A stretch of DNA of 50,837 nucleotides. It comes from DAOMNN01 sp050486545. Its GTDB lineage: Bacteria; Pseudomonadota; Gammaproteobacteria; Burkholderiales; Rhodocyclaceae. Position numbers and translations under genes: made by a program. The notes under the pieces are model-generated. The model did no database searches. It saw only the letters and a list, made by a program, of their open reading frames with translations, and was not told where the DNA came from. Positions 15,878 through 23,862 of this stretch are shown piece after piece (within the stretch, counting starts at the first letter, position 1; each line of letters begins with the position of its first letter). The stretch lies in assembly GCA_050486545.1 (NCBI GenBank), contig JBJHDM010000018.1:1-50837 (forward strand), in the 5' to 3' direction.

Positions 15878-16282
15878 ATGGTCTTTCGCCCCAGTCCGGA
15901 AAGCCGTGAGCTGACTGCCGAGCCGTTGGTTCTGAAGGCCGAGCGACATCACGGTGGGCGCTGGTTGCTGGTTGCGGCGCTGGTGGTCGGTCTGGTTTCT
16001 GCGGGGTACTACGTTGCCGAACGGTTCGGCCTGGAATCGCCGTTCGACCGCAGTCGGGTCGTCGAGAGGGAGGCGGCCCTGAAACGCCTCGAAGCCGAGA
16101 ATCGCGAGCTCACGAACAGGGCTGGGGTGCTGGAAGGTGAACTGGAGCGGGCCTTGCTCGATCTCGAGATCGCCGCGGTCACGCAACAGGAACTGGAAAG
16201 GCAGATCGCGGTACTCAACGAGCAACTTGGTCAGGTCAAGGAAGAGCTGGAGTTCCTCAAGTCTGCCGGCGAGGCGGATTGA
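15878..16282 (+). CDS. Short membrane coiled-coil protein, possibly truncated DUF6776-like
   Basis: 134-residue protein with one membrane helix (29-46) and a long heptad-rich coiled coil (about 60-130, REAALKRLEAENREL onward). It resembles the N-terminal half of DUF6776-type proteins that accompany M23 and bactofilin genes. Here it stops right after the coil (EELEFLKSAGEAD), where a C-terminal domain would be expected. The 167 bases downstream do not encode a plausible remainder in any frame, so this is either a naturally short form or an old deletion. It may link the endopeptidase to the cytoplasmic bactofilin. The family assignment is tentative. Confidence 0.65.
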   Translation: MVFRPSPESRELTAEPLVLKAERHHGGRWLLVAALVVGLVSAGYYVAERFGLESPFDRSRVVEREAALKRLEAENRELTNRAGVLEGELERALLDLEIAAVTQQELERQIAVLNEQLGQVKEELEFLKSAGEAD

Positions 16283-16449
16283 TCGGTCCGAAGCGAATCG
16301 GTGCGTCCGCGCGGATCGTGAGTCGGTTACCTTTCGTGGCTTGATCGACCGGGCAGGTACGGTCCAGACTGTCCGTCGATCGCGGGCGCCGCGGTCGCTC
16401 GCTTGGAAACCCGGGAATGCGCGGCCGACGCCGCAGGCAGGAGTCAATC

Positions 16450-16923
16450 ATGTTTGGACGCAAGCAGTCGAAGACGAGCATCGAGGTCACCAAGCTTTCG
16501 AGCCTGGTCGCCGACAATCTCCATATCGTGGGGGATGTCCACTTTTCCGGGGGGCTGCGCATCGACGGCAAGGTCGAGGGCAACGTCCTCGGGAAGAAGG
16601 GCGAGAAGAGCCTCCTGGTCTTGAGCGACAAGGGGTGCATCGTCGGCAGGGTGCATGCGCACGATGCGGTCGTGAATGGCACGATCTCGGGGGACCTCCA
16701 GGTCGAACATCTGCTCGAACTGCATGCCGGCGCCAAGGTTTCGGGAAACATCAGCTATCGCCAGTTGCAGATGGAGTGCGGTGCGACGATCGAGGGGCAG
16801 CTCGTTCGCGTGGTCGATACGCCTCGGGATGCGAAGAAGGTCATCGGTCTGGCGGCAACGCAGAAACCACTCGAACCGCCTCCGCTGGAGCGCCCGAAAC
16901 CCTCCGACTCGGCCACGGGCTGA
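16450..16923 (+). CDS. Bactofilin (polymer-forming cytoskeletal protein)
   Basis: 157-residue bactofilin, a nucleotide-independent polymer former built on a right-handed beta-helix. The core (about 15-120) shows repeating hydrophobic-glycine pattern segments such as GDVHFSGGLRIDGKVEGNV and GTISGDLQVEHLLELHAGAKVSG, each one turn of the helix. Short N- and C-terminal tails flank it, the latter proline-rich (PLEPPPLERPKP). Bactofilins position cell-wall enzymes and influence cell shape. The adjacent M23 endopeptidase fits this. ATG 16450 gives the usual MFGRK start. Confidence 0.92.
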   Translation: MFGRKQSKTSIEVTKLSSLVADNLHIVGDVHFSGGLRIDGKVEGNVLGKKGEKSLLVLSDKGCIVGRVHAHDAVVNGTISGDLQVEHLLELHAGAKVSGNISYRQLQMECGATIEGQLVRVVDTPRDAKKVIGLAATQKPLEPPPLERPKPSDSATG

Positions 16924-16946
16924 CCCTGACGCCAGTCGTACCCTCC

Positions 16947-16974
16947 CGCGGCCCGGCGCATTCGTCGGGCCGCG
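16947..16974 (+). terminator. Hairpin after the bactofilin gene
   Basis: A perfect 9-bp inverted repeat CGCGGCCCG/CGGGCCGCG with a 10-base loop starts 24 bases after the stop. No T tract follows, so it may stabilise the 3' end or need Rho rather than act as a classical terminator. Confidence 0.4.
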
Positions 16975-17013
16975 TGTCAAGATCCGTAAGGATCGGAGCG
17001 GGTTGAGGACAGG

Positions 17014-17050
17014 TATAATCCTTCCTCTGTCGCAGGCGCCGGGCGCCTGC
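17014..17050 (+). promoter_or_regulatory. purL -10 box and leader palindrome
   Basis: A consensus TATAAT (17014-17019) lies upstream of purL without a good -35. Just after the expected start comes the near-perfect palindrome GCAGGCGCC-G-GGCGCCTGC (17032-17050), about 28 bases before the ATG. It could be an operator or a leader hairpin. It does not match the E. coli PurR box. Confidence 0.5.
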
Positions 17051-17078
17051 CGTCCTGTCACACTCCGAACGGATCGAA

Positions 17079-20000
17079 ATGGCCGAAATTCTCAAGCTGC
17101 GCGGTGGCGCGGCGTTCTCACCTGCCCGGCTCGCACGGATCGAGCGTGCCCTGAACGATGCCCAGCCGGGATTGAAGGGCGTCCAGGCGGAGCACTGGTA
17201 TTTCATCGAGTTGTCGAGCGCACTGGCGGGGGATGAGCGCGACCGCCTACGAAGCCTGATCGGTGCGCACGAAGCGGAAGATGCTCAGGCCGTCGGCACC
17301 AGGCTGGTCGTTGTCCCACGCCTTGGGACGATCTCCCCGTGGTCGTCCAAGGCGACCGATATCGCCCATCAGTGCGGGTTCGACCAGATCGTACGGATCG
17401 AGCGCGGGACGCTCTGGTCCCTGGGTTCCCGGGAGCCGCTCGACGACCGGCGGTACGCTGCGGTGGTGCCGGTGCTGCATGACCGGATGACCGAGTCGGT
17501 TCTGCCATCGCTCGATGCGGCCGATGCGCTCTTCCATCATTACGCACCGCAACCGTTGAGCACGGTCGACGTGCTGGCGGGCGGGCGCGCGGCGCTCGAG
17601 ACGGCGAACGTCGAGCTCGGCCTCGCCCTTTCGGAGGACGAGATCGACTATCTCGTCGAGAACTTCGTCCACATGGGGCGCAATCCGACCGACGTCGAGC
17701 TGATGATGTTCGCCCAGGCGAACTCGGAGCATTGCCGCCACAAGATCTTCAACGCCGAATGGGTCATCGATGCCCGTCCGATGGACAAGAGCCTGTTCGG
17801 CATGATCCGGGAAACGCACCAGGCCCATCCGCAGGGCACGGTTGTGGCCTATTCCGACAACGCCTCGGTGATCGAAGGCGCGGTCGTGGATCGCCTCTAT
17901 CCCGATGCGGACGGGCAGTGGCGCCATCATCGCGAAGAGACCCACATCCTCGCGAAGGTCGAAACCCACAATCACCCCACTGCGATTTCGCCGTTCCCCG
18001 GAGCGGCCACCGGTGCCGGAGGCGAGATCCGCGACGAGGGCGCCACCGGGCGGGGTTCCCGTCCCAAGGCGGGACTGACCGGATTCTCCGTCTCGAACCT
18101 GCGCATCCCCGAGTACGTCCAGCCGTGGGAAACGGATTACGGGCGTCCCGAGCGGATCGCTTCGCCGCTGGAGATCATGATCGAGGGGCCCATCGGTGGA
18201 GCGGCCTTCAACAACGAGTTCGGGCGCCCGAACCTTGCCGGGTACTTCCGGGCCTTCGAGCAGGAGGTCATGGGGGAGGTGCGCGGCTATCACAAGCCGA
18301 TCATGATCGCGGGCGGGCTCGGCAGCATCCAGGCCCGGCAGTCGCACAAAGCGCAGTTCGCTCCCGGCACCTTGCTGATCCAGCTCGGCGGGCCGGGCAT
18401 GTTGATCGGGCTCGGCGGCGGTGCCGCATCGAGCATGACCACCGGGACCAACGCCGAGGATCTCGATTTCGCCTCCGTCCAGCGCGGCAATCCGGAGATC
18501 CAGCGGCGCTGCCAGGAGGTCATCGATCGATGCTGGCAGCAGGGGGAGTCCAATCCAATCCTGTCGATCCACGATGTCGGAGCCGGCGGGCTCTCGAACG
18601 CGATGCCCGAACTGGCCGATTCCGCGGGTCTGGGTGCGCGCTTCGAACTGCGCGAGGTGCACATCGAGGAGCCGGGCATGAGCCCGCGCGAGATCTGGAG
18701 CAACGAATCGCAGGAGCGCTACGTCCTGGCGGTGGCGCCGGACAGGCTCGCCGAGTTCCGTGCGATCTGCGAGCGCGAACGCTGCCCCTTCGCCGTGTTG
18801 GGCGAGGCGACCGCGGATGGGCACCTGACCGTGACCGACCGGCACTTCGGGAACAAGCCCGTCGACATGGAAATGCAGGTGCTGCTCGGCAAGCCGCCGA
18901 AGATGCTGCGCAACGTCTCGCGCCGTCCGGTACATGTGCCGCCGTTCGACCTGACCGACATGGACCTGCGCGAGGCCTGCCTGCGGGTGCTGCGCCTGCC
19001 CACGGTCGCGAGCAAGAACTTCCTCATCACGATCGGCGACCGCTCGGTCGGCGGCCTGACCGCACGGGACCAGATGGTCGGGCCCTGGCAGGTTCCGGTG
19101 GCCGATGTCGCGGTGACCGCGATGAGCTTCAACGGCTACGCCGGCGAGGCTTTCGCGATGGGCGAGCGCACGCCGGTGGCGTGTCTCGACGGCCCGGCCT
19201 CGGGCCGGCTCGCGATCGGCGAGGCGGTCACCAACCTTGCTGCGGCGGACATCGCCGAGATCGGGAACGTCAAGCTGTCCGCGAACTGGATGGCGGCGGC
19301 CGGACACCGGGGCGAGGATGCGCGGCTCTTCGATACCGTCCAGGCGGTGTCGGAATTCTGCAAGGCCTCGGGCCTCTCGATCCCGGTCGGCAAGGATTCG
19401 CTTTCGATGAAGTCGAGCTGGCGGGAAGGGAGCGAGGACAGGCAGGTCGTCGCGCCGCTGTCGCTCGTGGTGACGGCCTTCGCGCCGGTGCAGGACATCC
19501 GGCGCACGCTCACGCCACAACTCAGGTTGTCGCCCGAGACCCCCACCGAACTGCTCCTGATCGACCTGGGCAACGGGCGCAATCGCCTGGGTGGATCGGC
19601 GCTCGCCCAGGTGCATGGGTCGATCGGCGAGCACGCGCCGGACGTCGCCCCCGAGCAACTGGCGAGCTTCTTCGCCCTGATCCAGCGATTCCGCAGCGAG
19701 GATCTGCTGCTGGCCTACCATGATCGCAGCGACGGCGGCCTGTTCGCGACCTTGTGCGAGATGGCGTTCGCCTCGCATTGTGGCCTCTCGGTGGTGCTCG
19801 ACACCGTCTGCTACGACCCGTACATGAACGATGTCGACGGTCTCGACAAGGTTCCGGACACGATCAAGGGTCGTCTCAATGATCGGCTCTTCGGAGGACT
19901 GTTCGCCGAGGAACTCGGCGCGGTGGTCCAGATCCGTCGTGCCGATCGTGCGCGGATCACCGGCCCGCTCGCCGAAGCCGGTCTCGCCTACCACTTTCTC

Positions 20001-21011
20001 GGCGAGCCGAACGACAAGGACGAGATCCGCCTCTGGCGGAACGCAAAACTGGTTTTCGGAGCGACTCGCACCGAGCTGCAGCAGACCTGGGCTGAACCCA
20101 GCTATCGCATCGCACGCCTGCGCGACGATGCCGAGTGCGCGCGGGAGGAATTCGATGCGCTGGCCGATGGCGCGGACCCGGGCCTGTCGATTTCGGTTCC
20201 GTTCGCACCGGACGAGGATATTGCGGCGCCGTTCATCGCCACCGGGGTGCGGCCGAAGATCGCGATCCTGCGGGAGCAGGGCGTCAATTCGCACAACGAA
20301 ATGGCGGCCGCGTTCGAACGGGCCGGATTCGCACCGTTCGACGTACACATGTCCGACCTTCAGGCCGGGCGCCACCGCCTGGACGCGTTTCACGGGCTGG
20401 CCGCATGCGGCGGATTCTCGTACGGCGACGTGCTGGGGGCCGGTCAGGGGTGGGCCAAGTCGATCCTCTTCGATACGGCGGTGCGCGAGCAGTTCGAGGC
20501 TTTCTTCGCGCGTAGCGATACCTTCGCGCTGGGGGTGTGCAACGGCTGCCAGATGATGGCGCACCTGGCGGAGATCATTCCGGGCGCCGGGCACTGGCCA
20601 CGCTTCGAGCGCAATCGCAGCGAGCAGTTCGAGGCGCGCTTCGTCATGGTCGAGGTGCTGGAGAACCCCTCCATCCTGTTCGAAGGAATGGCGGGAAGCC
20701 GCATGCCCATCGTCGTCAGTCACGGCGAAGGCCAGGCCATATTCCGCCGCGGTACGGATCGCGATGACGCCTGGAGCGTCTTGCGCTATGTCGACAATCA
20801 TGGCCGGGAGGCGGTGCGCTATCCCTTCAATCCCAACGGCTCGCCCGGTGGGTTGACCGGCTTCACGACCGAGGATGGGCGCTTCACGATCATGATGCCC
20901 CACCCCGAACGCAGCTTCCGGAGCAGCCAGATGAGCTGGCATCCCGCCGATTCCGGGGAGGATTCCCCCTGGATGAGGATGTTCCGCAATGCCCGTCGCT
21001 GGATGGGTTGA
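17079..21011 (+). CDS. purL: Phosphoribosylformylglycinamidine synthase
   Basis: Large single-chain FGAM synthase of de novo purine synthesis, converting FGAR, glutamine and ATP to FGAM. The 1310-residue length is typical for the proteobacterial form (E. coli 1295). The order is an N-terminal PurS-like region, a linker, two AIRS-type halves with METHNHPTAISPFPGAATG and a GAGGLSNAMPEL motif, and a C-terminal glutaminase. The glutaminase has nucleophile Cys1154 in GVCNGCQMM and His1275/Glu1277 in HPERSFR. All key residues are intact. It is a single-gene unit with its own promoter. Confidence 0.97.
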   Translation: MAEILKLRGGAAFSPARLARIERALNDAQPGLKGVQAEHWYFIELSSALAGDERDRLRSLIGAHEAEDAQAVGTRLVVVPRLGTISPWSSKATDIAHQCGFDQIVRIERGTLWSLGSREPLDDRRYAAVVPVLHDRMTESVLPSLDAADALFHHYAPQPLSTVDVLAGGRAALETANVELGLALSEDEIDYLVENFVHMGRNPTDVELMMFAQANSEHCRHKIFNAEWVIDARPMDKSLFGMIRETHQAHPQGTVVAYSDNASVIEGAVVDRLYPDADGQWRHHREETHILAKVETHNHPTAISPFPGAATGAGGEIRDEGATGRGSRPKAGLTGFSVSNLRIPEYVQPWETDYGRPERIASPLEIMIEGPIGGAAFNNEFGRPNLAGYFRAFEQEVMGEVRGYHKPIMIAGGLGSIQARQSHKAQFAPGTLLIQLGGPGMLIGLGGGAASSMTTGTNAEDLDFASVQRGNPEIQRRCQEVIDRCWQQGESNPILSIHDVGAGGLSNAMPELADSAGLGARFELREVHIEEPGMSPREIWSNESQERYVLAVAPDRLAEFRAICERERCPFAVLGEATADGHLTVTDRHFGNKPVDMEMQVLLGKPPKMLRNVSRRPVHVPPFDLTDMDLREACLRVLRLPTVASKNFLITIGDRSVGGLTARDQMVGPWQVPVADVAVTAMSFNGYAGEAFAMGERTPVACLDGPASGRLAIGEAVTNLAAADIAEIGNVKLSANWMAAAGHRGEDARLFDTVQAVSEFCKASGLSIPVGKDSLSMKSSWREGSEDRQVVAPLSLVVTAFAPVQDIRRTLTPQLRLSPETPTELLLIDLGNGRNRLGGSALAQVHGSIGEHAPDVAPEQLASFFALIQRFRSEDLLLAYHDRSDGGLFATLCEMAFASHCGLSVVLDTVCYDPYMNDVDGLDKVPDTIKGRLNDRLFGGLFAEELGAVVQIRRADRARITGPLAEAGLAYHFLGEPNDKDEIRLWRNAKLVFGATRTELQQTWAEPSYRIARLRDDAECAREEFDALADGADPGLSISVPFAPDEDIAAPFIATGVRPKIAILREQGVNSHNEMAAAFERAGFAPFDVHMSDLQAGRHRLDAFHGLAACGGFSYGDVLGAGQGWAKSILFDTAVREQFEAFFARSDTFALGVCNGCQMMAHLAEIIPGAGHWPRFERNRSEQFEARFVMVEVLENPSILFEGMAGSRMPIVVSHGEGQAIFRRGTDRDDAWSVLRYVDNHGREAVRYPFNPNGSPGGLTGFTTEDGRFTIMMPHPERSFRSSQMSWHPADSGEDSPWMRMFRNARRWMG

Positions 21012-21056
21012 GGCACGCGGCCGCGCTGCGACCAATTGTCGCACTCCCCCGACGCT

Positions 21057-21097
21057 TTGACCCGTATCAAGTCGGGGGGGCTTTCACCGTTTAGAAT
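21057..21097 (+). promoter_or_regulatory. FNR/ANR-type promoter of the SCO1-ExbD cluster
   Basis: TTGACCCGTATCAA (21057-21070) matches TTGAT-N4-ATCAA at nine of ten positions. A TAGAAT -10 box (21092-21097) follows after exactly 21 bases, the same spacing as at ompW. The box centre is near -41, the class II activator position. Transcription would start near 21104, giving a leader of about 109 bases before the SCO1 start. No other strong promoter was seen before tonB. Confidence 0.6.
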
Positions 21098-21107
21098 CGG
21101 TTCGGCC

Positions 21108-21165
21108 ATGGCGCCTGCGGCGACCCCCCTCGCGCCGCACCCGTGCCCCCCTGCGGGGGCGCCAT
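21108..21165 (+). promoter_or_regulatory. Potential structured leader of the SCO1 gene
   Basis: An 8-bp inverted repeat ATGGCGCC (21108-21115) and GGCGCCAT (21158-21165) encloses two smaller hairpins. These are GCGGCG/CGCCGC (21117-21138) and GCCCCC/GGGGGC (21145-21160), the second partly competing with the closing stem. The element fills most of the leader. High GC content makes chance folding possible, and no known riboswitch is recognised. Confidence 0.35.
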
Positions 21166-21212
21166 CGCAGCCCCTTCGCCTGAATCGTTCGTTGTTCAAT
21201 CTGGAGTTGTCG

Positions 21213-21812
21213 ATGTCGTTTGCCTGGAGTTTCCCGAGGTTCCTCTGGATCGCCCTTCTTGCCGTGGCGCTGGCCGGCTGCGCGCCGCCCGAACCGCCGC
21301 GCTTCAATGCGGCGAACATGACCGGCGTCGAATACGGCAAGGATTTCCGCATGCACGACGCGGATGGCAGGGTGCGTACCCTGACCGAGTTCAAGGGCAA
21401 GGTCGTGCTGGTCTTCTTCGGGTTCATCCAGTGCCCGGACATCTGCCCGACCGCGCTTCTGCGCGCCGTGGAAGTCCGCAATCATCTCGGCGAGGACGCG
21501 AAGCACATGCAGTTGCTGTTCATCACGGTCGATCCCGAGCGGGATACGCCCGAGGTGATCAAGGCCTACATGCAGGCCTTCGACCCGAGCTTCATCGGCC
21601 TGCGCGAAGATCCCGAGCGCACGCGAGAGATCGCCGACTCCTTCAACGTGCTCTACCAGCAGGTCCCCACGGGCGACTCCTACACGATGGACCATACTGC
21701 GACGACCTTCGTCTTCGACCCCACCGGCCGCTTGCGGCTCGCCGTCCCGCACGTGATGCCGGCCGAGCTGGTCGCCGAGGATATCCGTACGCTGCTCAGA
21801 ACCACCCGCTAA
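21213..21812 (+). CDS. SCO1/SenC/PrrC family copper chaperone lipoprotein
   Basis: Periplasmic thioredoxin-fold protein that binds Cu(I) and helps build the CuA or CuB centre of terminal oxidases, or acts as a thiol reductase. The 199-residue protein has a lipoprotein signal with lipobox LAGC (Cys23). It carries the copper motif CPDIC (Cys74, Cys78) followed by PT, and the third ligand His161 in MDHTAT. All ligands are present. ATG 21213 gives this signal peptide, and longer upstream reading was rejected. It is first in a cluster with PCu(A)C 23 bases downstream, its usual functional partner. Confidence 0.92.
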   Translation: MSFAWSFPRFLWIALLAVALAGCAPPEPPRFNAANMTGVEYGKDFRMHDADGRVRTLTEFKGKVVLVFFGFIQCPDICPTALLRAVEVRNHLGEDAKHMQLLFITVDPERDTPEVIKAYMQAFDPSFIGLREDPERTREIADSFNVLYQQVPTGDSYTMDHTATTFVFDPTGRLRLAVPHVMPAELVAEDIRTLLRTTR

Positions 21813-21835
21813 CCGATTCACTCTGGAGATTTGCA

Positions 21836-22312
21836 ATGAAGAAGCTGCTTGCCGCTACCGTGCTGACCCTGGCCCTGGCCGCACCTGCGCTGGCGCAGGT
21901 GCACGTCGATGATCCCTGGGTCCGCGCCACCGTCCCCCAGCAGCGTGCGACCGGTGCGTTCATGCTGCTGACTTCGCCGGTCGATGCCCGTCTGGTCGAA
22001 GCGCGCTCGCCGGCGGCAGCGGTGGTCGAAGTGCATGAGATGACGATGGAGAACGACGTGATGCGCATGCGCGCGGTCGAAGCGCTCGATCTGCCTGCCG
22101 GACAGGCCGTCGAGCTCAAGCCGGGCGGCTATCACATCATGCTGATCGACCTGGCTGCCCAGGCGAAGGAAGGCGACACGATCCGGCTGACGCTCGTCGT
22201 CGAGAAAGCGGATGGCGAGCGCGAGACGATCGAGGTCGCGGCCCCGGTGCGGCCGCTGAACCCCGCCCAGAAGCAGCACCAGCACGGCCACAAGCACAAG
22301 CATCAGCACTGA
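21836..22312 (+). CDS. Periplasmic copper chaperone PCu(A)C
   Basis: 158-residue secreted copper chaperone that donates Cu(I) to cytochrome oxidase or to SCO. The signal peptide is residues 1-20 (ALA before QVHV). The family copper motif is exact in spacing: His67, ten residues, Met78, twenty-one residues, His100-x-Met102. A His-rich tail (145-158) alternates His with Gln or Lys, with six His in the last 11 residues. It could add a second Cu(II) site, as seen in some relatives. GGAG precedes the ATG. Position between SCO1 and a DUF2946 gene supports a copper role. Confidence 0.93.
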   Translation: MKKLLAATVLTLALAAPALAQVHVDDPWVRATVPQQRATGAFMLLTSPVDARLVEARSPAAAVVEVHEMTMENDVMRMRAVEALDLPAGQAVELKPGGYHIMLIDLAAQAKEGDTIRLTLVVEKADGERETIEVAAPVRPLNPAQKQHQHGHKHKHQH

Positions 22313-22337
22313 ACCCCGCTCGCGCCGAATCTTACGC

Positions 22338-22718
22338 ATGAACCGCCTGCGCACGCATCGACGGCTCACCTCATGGATGACCGCACTGGTCATCCTGCTG
22401 GGCTCGCTCGTGCCGCTGATCTCGCAGGCGGGATACCAGCTCTCGGGGGACGCGGCCTGGCTCGAGATCTGCACGGCCAACGGCATCGAACGCGTGGCGG
22501 TCGATGCCAGCCCCGAGTCCTCCGGGGAGGGCAACCCTTCCACCGGAAGCTGTGCCTGGTGCACGCTGCATGCAGGCTCCGCCTGTGTCCCCTCCCGGGA
22601 CATCGTCTTCCCCGCGTTCGATCCAGATCCTGACGGTCCTTCTCAGACCGTTCGCACGCCGCACCGGCCCTTGCCCGGCTGGCCGACAGCCTTACCCCGC
22701 GCACCTCCCATCGCCTGA
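22338..22718 (+). CDS. DUF2946 family membrane-anchored protein
   Basis: 126-residue small protein with one N-terminal hydrophobic segment (12-30, either signal or anchor) followed by a short periplasmic part. It has the DUF2946 pattern: WLEICTANG with Cys45, then CAWCTLHAGSAC with Cys72, Cys75, His78 and Cys83, and a proline-rich end. The CxxCxxH group could bind a soft metal. DUF2946 genes are commonly found near copper genes and TonB receptors, but the function is not established. The gene lies 25 bases after PCu(A)C. Confidence 0.78.
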   Translation: MNRLRTHRRLTSWMTALVILLGSLVPLISQAGYQLSGDAAWLEICTANGIERVAVDASPESSGEGNPSTGSCAWCTLHAGSACVPSRDIVFPAFDPDPDGPSQTVRTPHRPLPGWPTALPRAPPIA

Positions 22719-22937
22719 TTCCCCTCGTCAGCGATGACGACTCCGCGCTTCGCGTGGAACCCTCCTCGATGCGTCCGGCTTCAGTCACCTGAAGATCGTC
22801 GTGCATGTCCGCGGCCCAAGCCGGGGATGCCAGCCGATCACGATCTCGTGCGACGTCCGTGCGATTGAAGCAGGGGTTCCCCGCAGTACCGGACCGTCAT
22901 CGCGCCCGAATACCGGTTCGTTCCACGGTTCCAGTCG
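22719..22937. other. 219-base gap inside the metal cluster
   Basis: No convincing gene, terminator with T tract, Fur-like AT-rich palindrome or cobalamin-box sequence is visible between the DUF2946 gene and tonB. A short CGTCA/TGACG inverted repeat lies just after the DUF2946 stop, around 22727-22740. The stretch may contain an internal promoter for tonB, but I cannot point to one. Confidence 0.4.
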
Positions 22938-23810
22938 ATGGCCATCACGATGCGTTTGCAGCCCGCCCAATTCGCCCATGCCCGCACCCGGGAGCCCGCA
23001 CTGCCCAGCATTGCGGCTCTGGGCGTCGTGTTGTGCGGGCATGCTGCACTGGCCGCCTGGCTGCTGCATCCGGTTGACCCGCTTGTGAGCCCGCCCCATG
23101 CGATCCGGATGGACGTCAGACTGGTCGAGTTCATCGCCCCGGCGCAGGCACAGGCCGAAGCCATCGCCGAACCCGCGGTCGAACCGGAGATCGTTGCCGT
23201 CGCGCCCGAGCCGCCGAAACCCGTCGTGGAGCCGGAGCCGATTCCAGAACCGACGCCGGAGCCGACGCCAGAGCCGGTCCCCGAACCGAAGCCAGAACCA
23301 AAGCCCGAGCCGCAGCCCGAGCCGAAGCCCGAGCCGAAGCCCGAGCCAAAACCAAAGCCGAGGCCCGAACCAAAGCCGAAGCCCCAGGCTCAGCCAACGC
23401 CACCGGAACCGGTTCCGGCGACGAAGGTGGTCGATGTGCCGACGACGATTGCAAGCGTCGGGCCAACGAATGCGCAGCCGGTCGCAGCGCCCCGCCGCGA
23501 GCCGGTGACGAACCCCGCCCCGGCCTTCGTCGAAGCCCGCTTCGACGCCGACTACCTGCGCAATCCGGCTCCGGTCTATCCGCCGATGTCGCGCCGGCGG
23601 GGCGAGCAGGGCGAGGTGCTGCTGCTGGTTGCAGTGAGTGCCGATGGGAGACCGGAGCGGGTCGAGGTCCGGCAGAGCAGCGGCTTTGTTCGGCTCGATG
23701 AGGCTGCCCTTCGCGCGGTACAGGAATGGCGGTTCGTGCCGGCTCGTCGTGGGAATCGCGCTGTTGCGGCGAACGTCGTGGTCCCGATCGAGTTCCGTTT
23801 GAGCACTTGA
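22938..23810 (+). CDS. tonB: TonB energy-transducing protein
   Basis: Inner-membrane protein linking ExbBD proton-motive energy to outer-membrane receptors. The 290-residue product has one N-terminal membrane helix (about 24-43, with His35 in the place of the functionally important TonB His). A very long Pro-rich spacer (about 75-160) of Glu-Pro and Lys-Pro repeats follows. The C-terminal TonB domain (about 200-290) carries NPAPVYPPMSRRRGEQG and VEVRQSSGF. The Ser of the usual SxxxH motif is not conserved. The Shine-Dalgarno sequence is weak and Met5 is an alternative start. It is dedicated to the adjoining receptor by position. Confidence 0.93.
   Translation: MAITMRLQPAQFAHARTREPALPSIAALGVVLCGHAALAAWLLHPVDPLVSPPHAIRMDVRLVEFIAPAQAQAEAIAEPAVEPEIVAVAPEPPKPVVEPEPIPEPTPEPTPEPVPEPKPEPKPEPQPEPKPEPKPEPKPKPRPEPKPKPQAQPTPPEPVPATKVVDVPTTIASVGPTNAQPVAAPRREPVTNPAPAFVEARFDADYLRNPAPVYPPMSRRRGEQGEVLLLVAVSADGRPERVEVRQSSGFVRLDEAALRAVQEWRFVPARRGNRAVAANVVVPIEFRLST
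23170..23410 (+). repeat. Pro-Glu/Pro-Lys coding repeat in tonB
   Basis: Low-complexity hexanucleotide-like repeats of the gagccg/aagccc type encode an extended EP/KP spacer. The charge changes from acidic (EP-rich) to basic (KP-rich) along the stretch, the usual periplasm-spanning arrangement of TonB. Such tracts can change length by slippage. Confidence 0.75.
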
Positions 23811-23862
23811 GCGGACGACACCCTGTATGGGTCGGCCGCTACATAAAGTTAAGGAGCAGGAA

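Noticed and set aside
17247..21044. 1265-codon open frame antisense to purL
   Set aside because: The plus-strand frame is an unmistakable PurL. The antisense frame is a product of high GC content and codon bias, with His/Arg/Asp-rich composition and no motifs.
22719..22937. Possible cobalamin or metal riboswitch upstream of tonB
   Set aside because: No B12-box or other conserved riboswitch core could be found on either strand.
23170..23410. Short-period repeat array resembling a CRISPR or tandem repeat locus
   Set aside because: The repeats are codons of the TonB Pro-rich spacer. There are no unique spacers and no cas genes.
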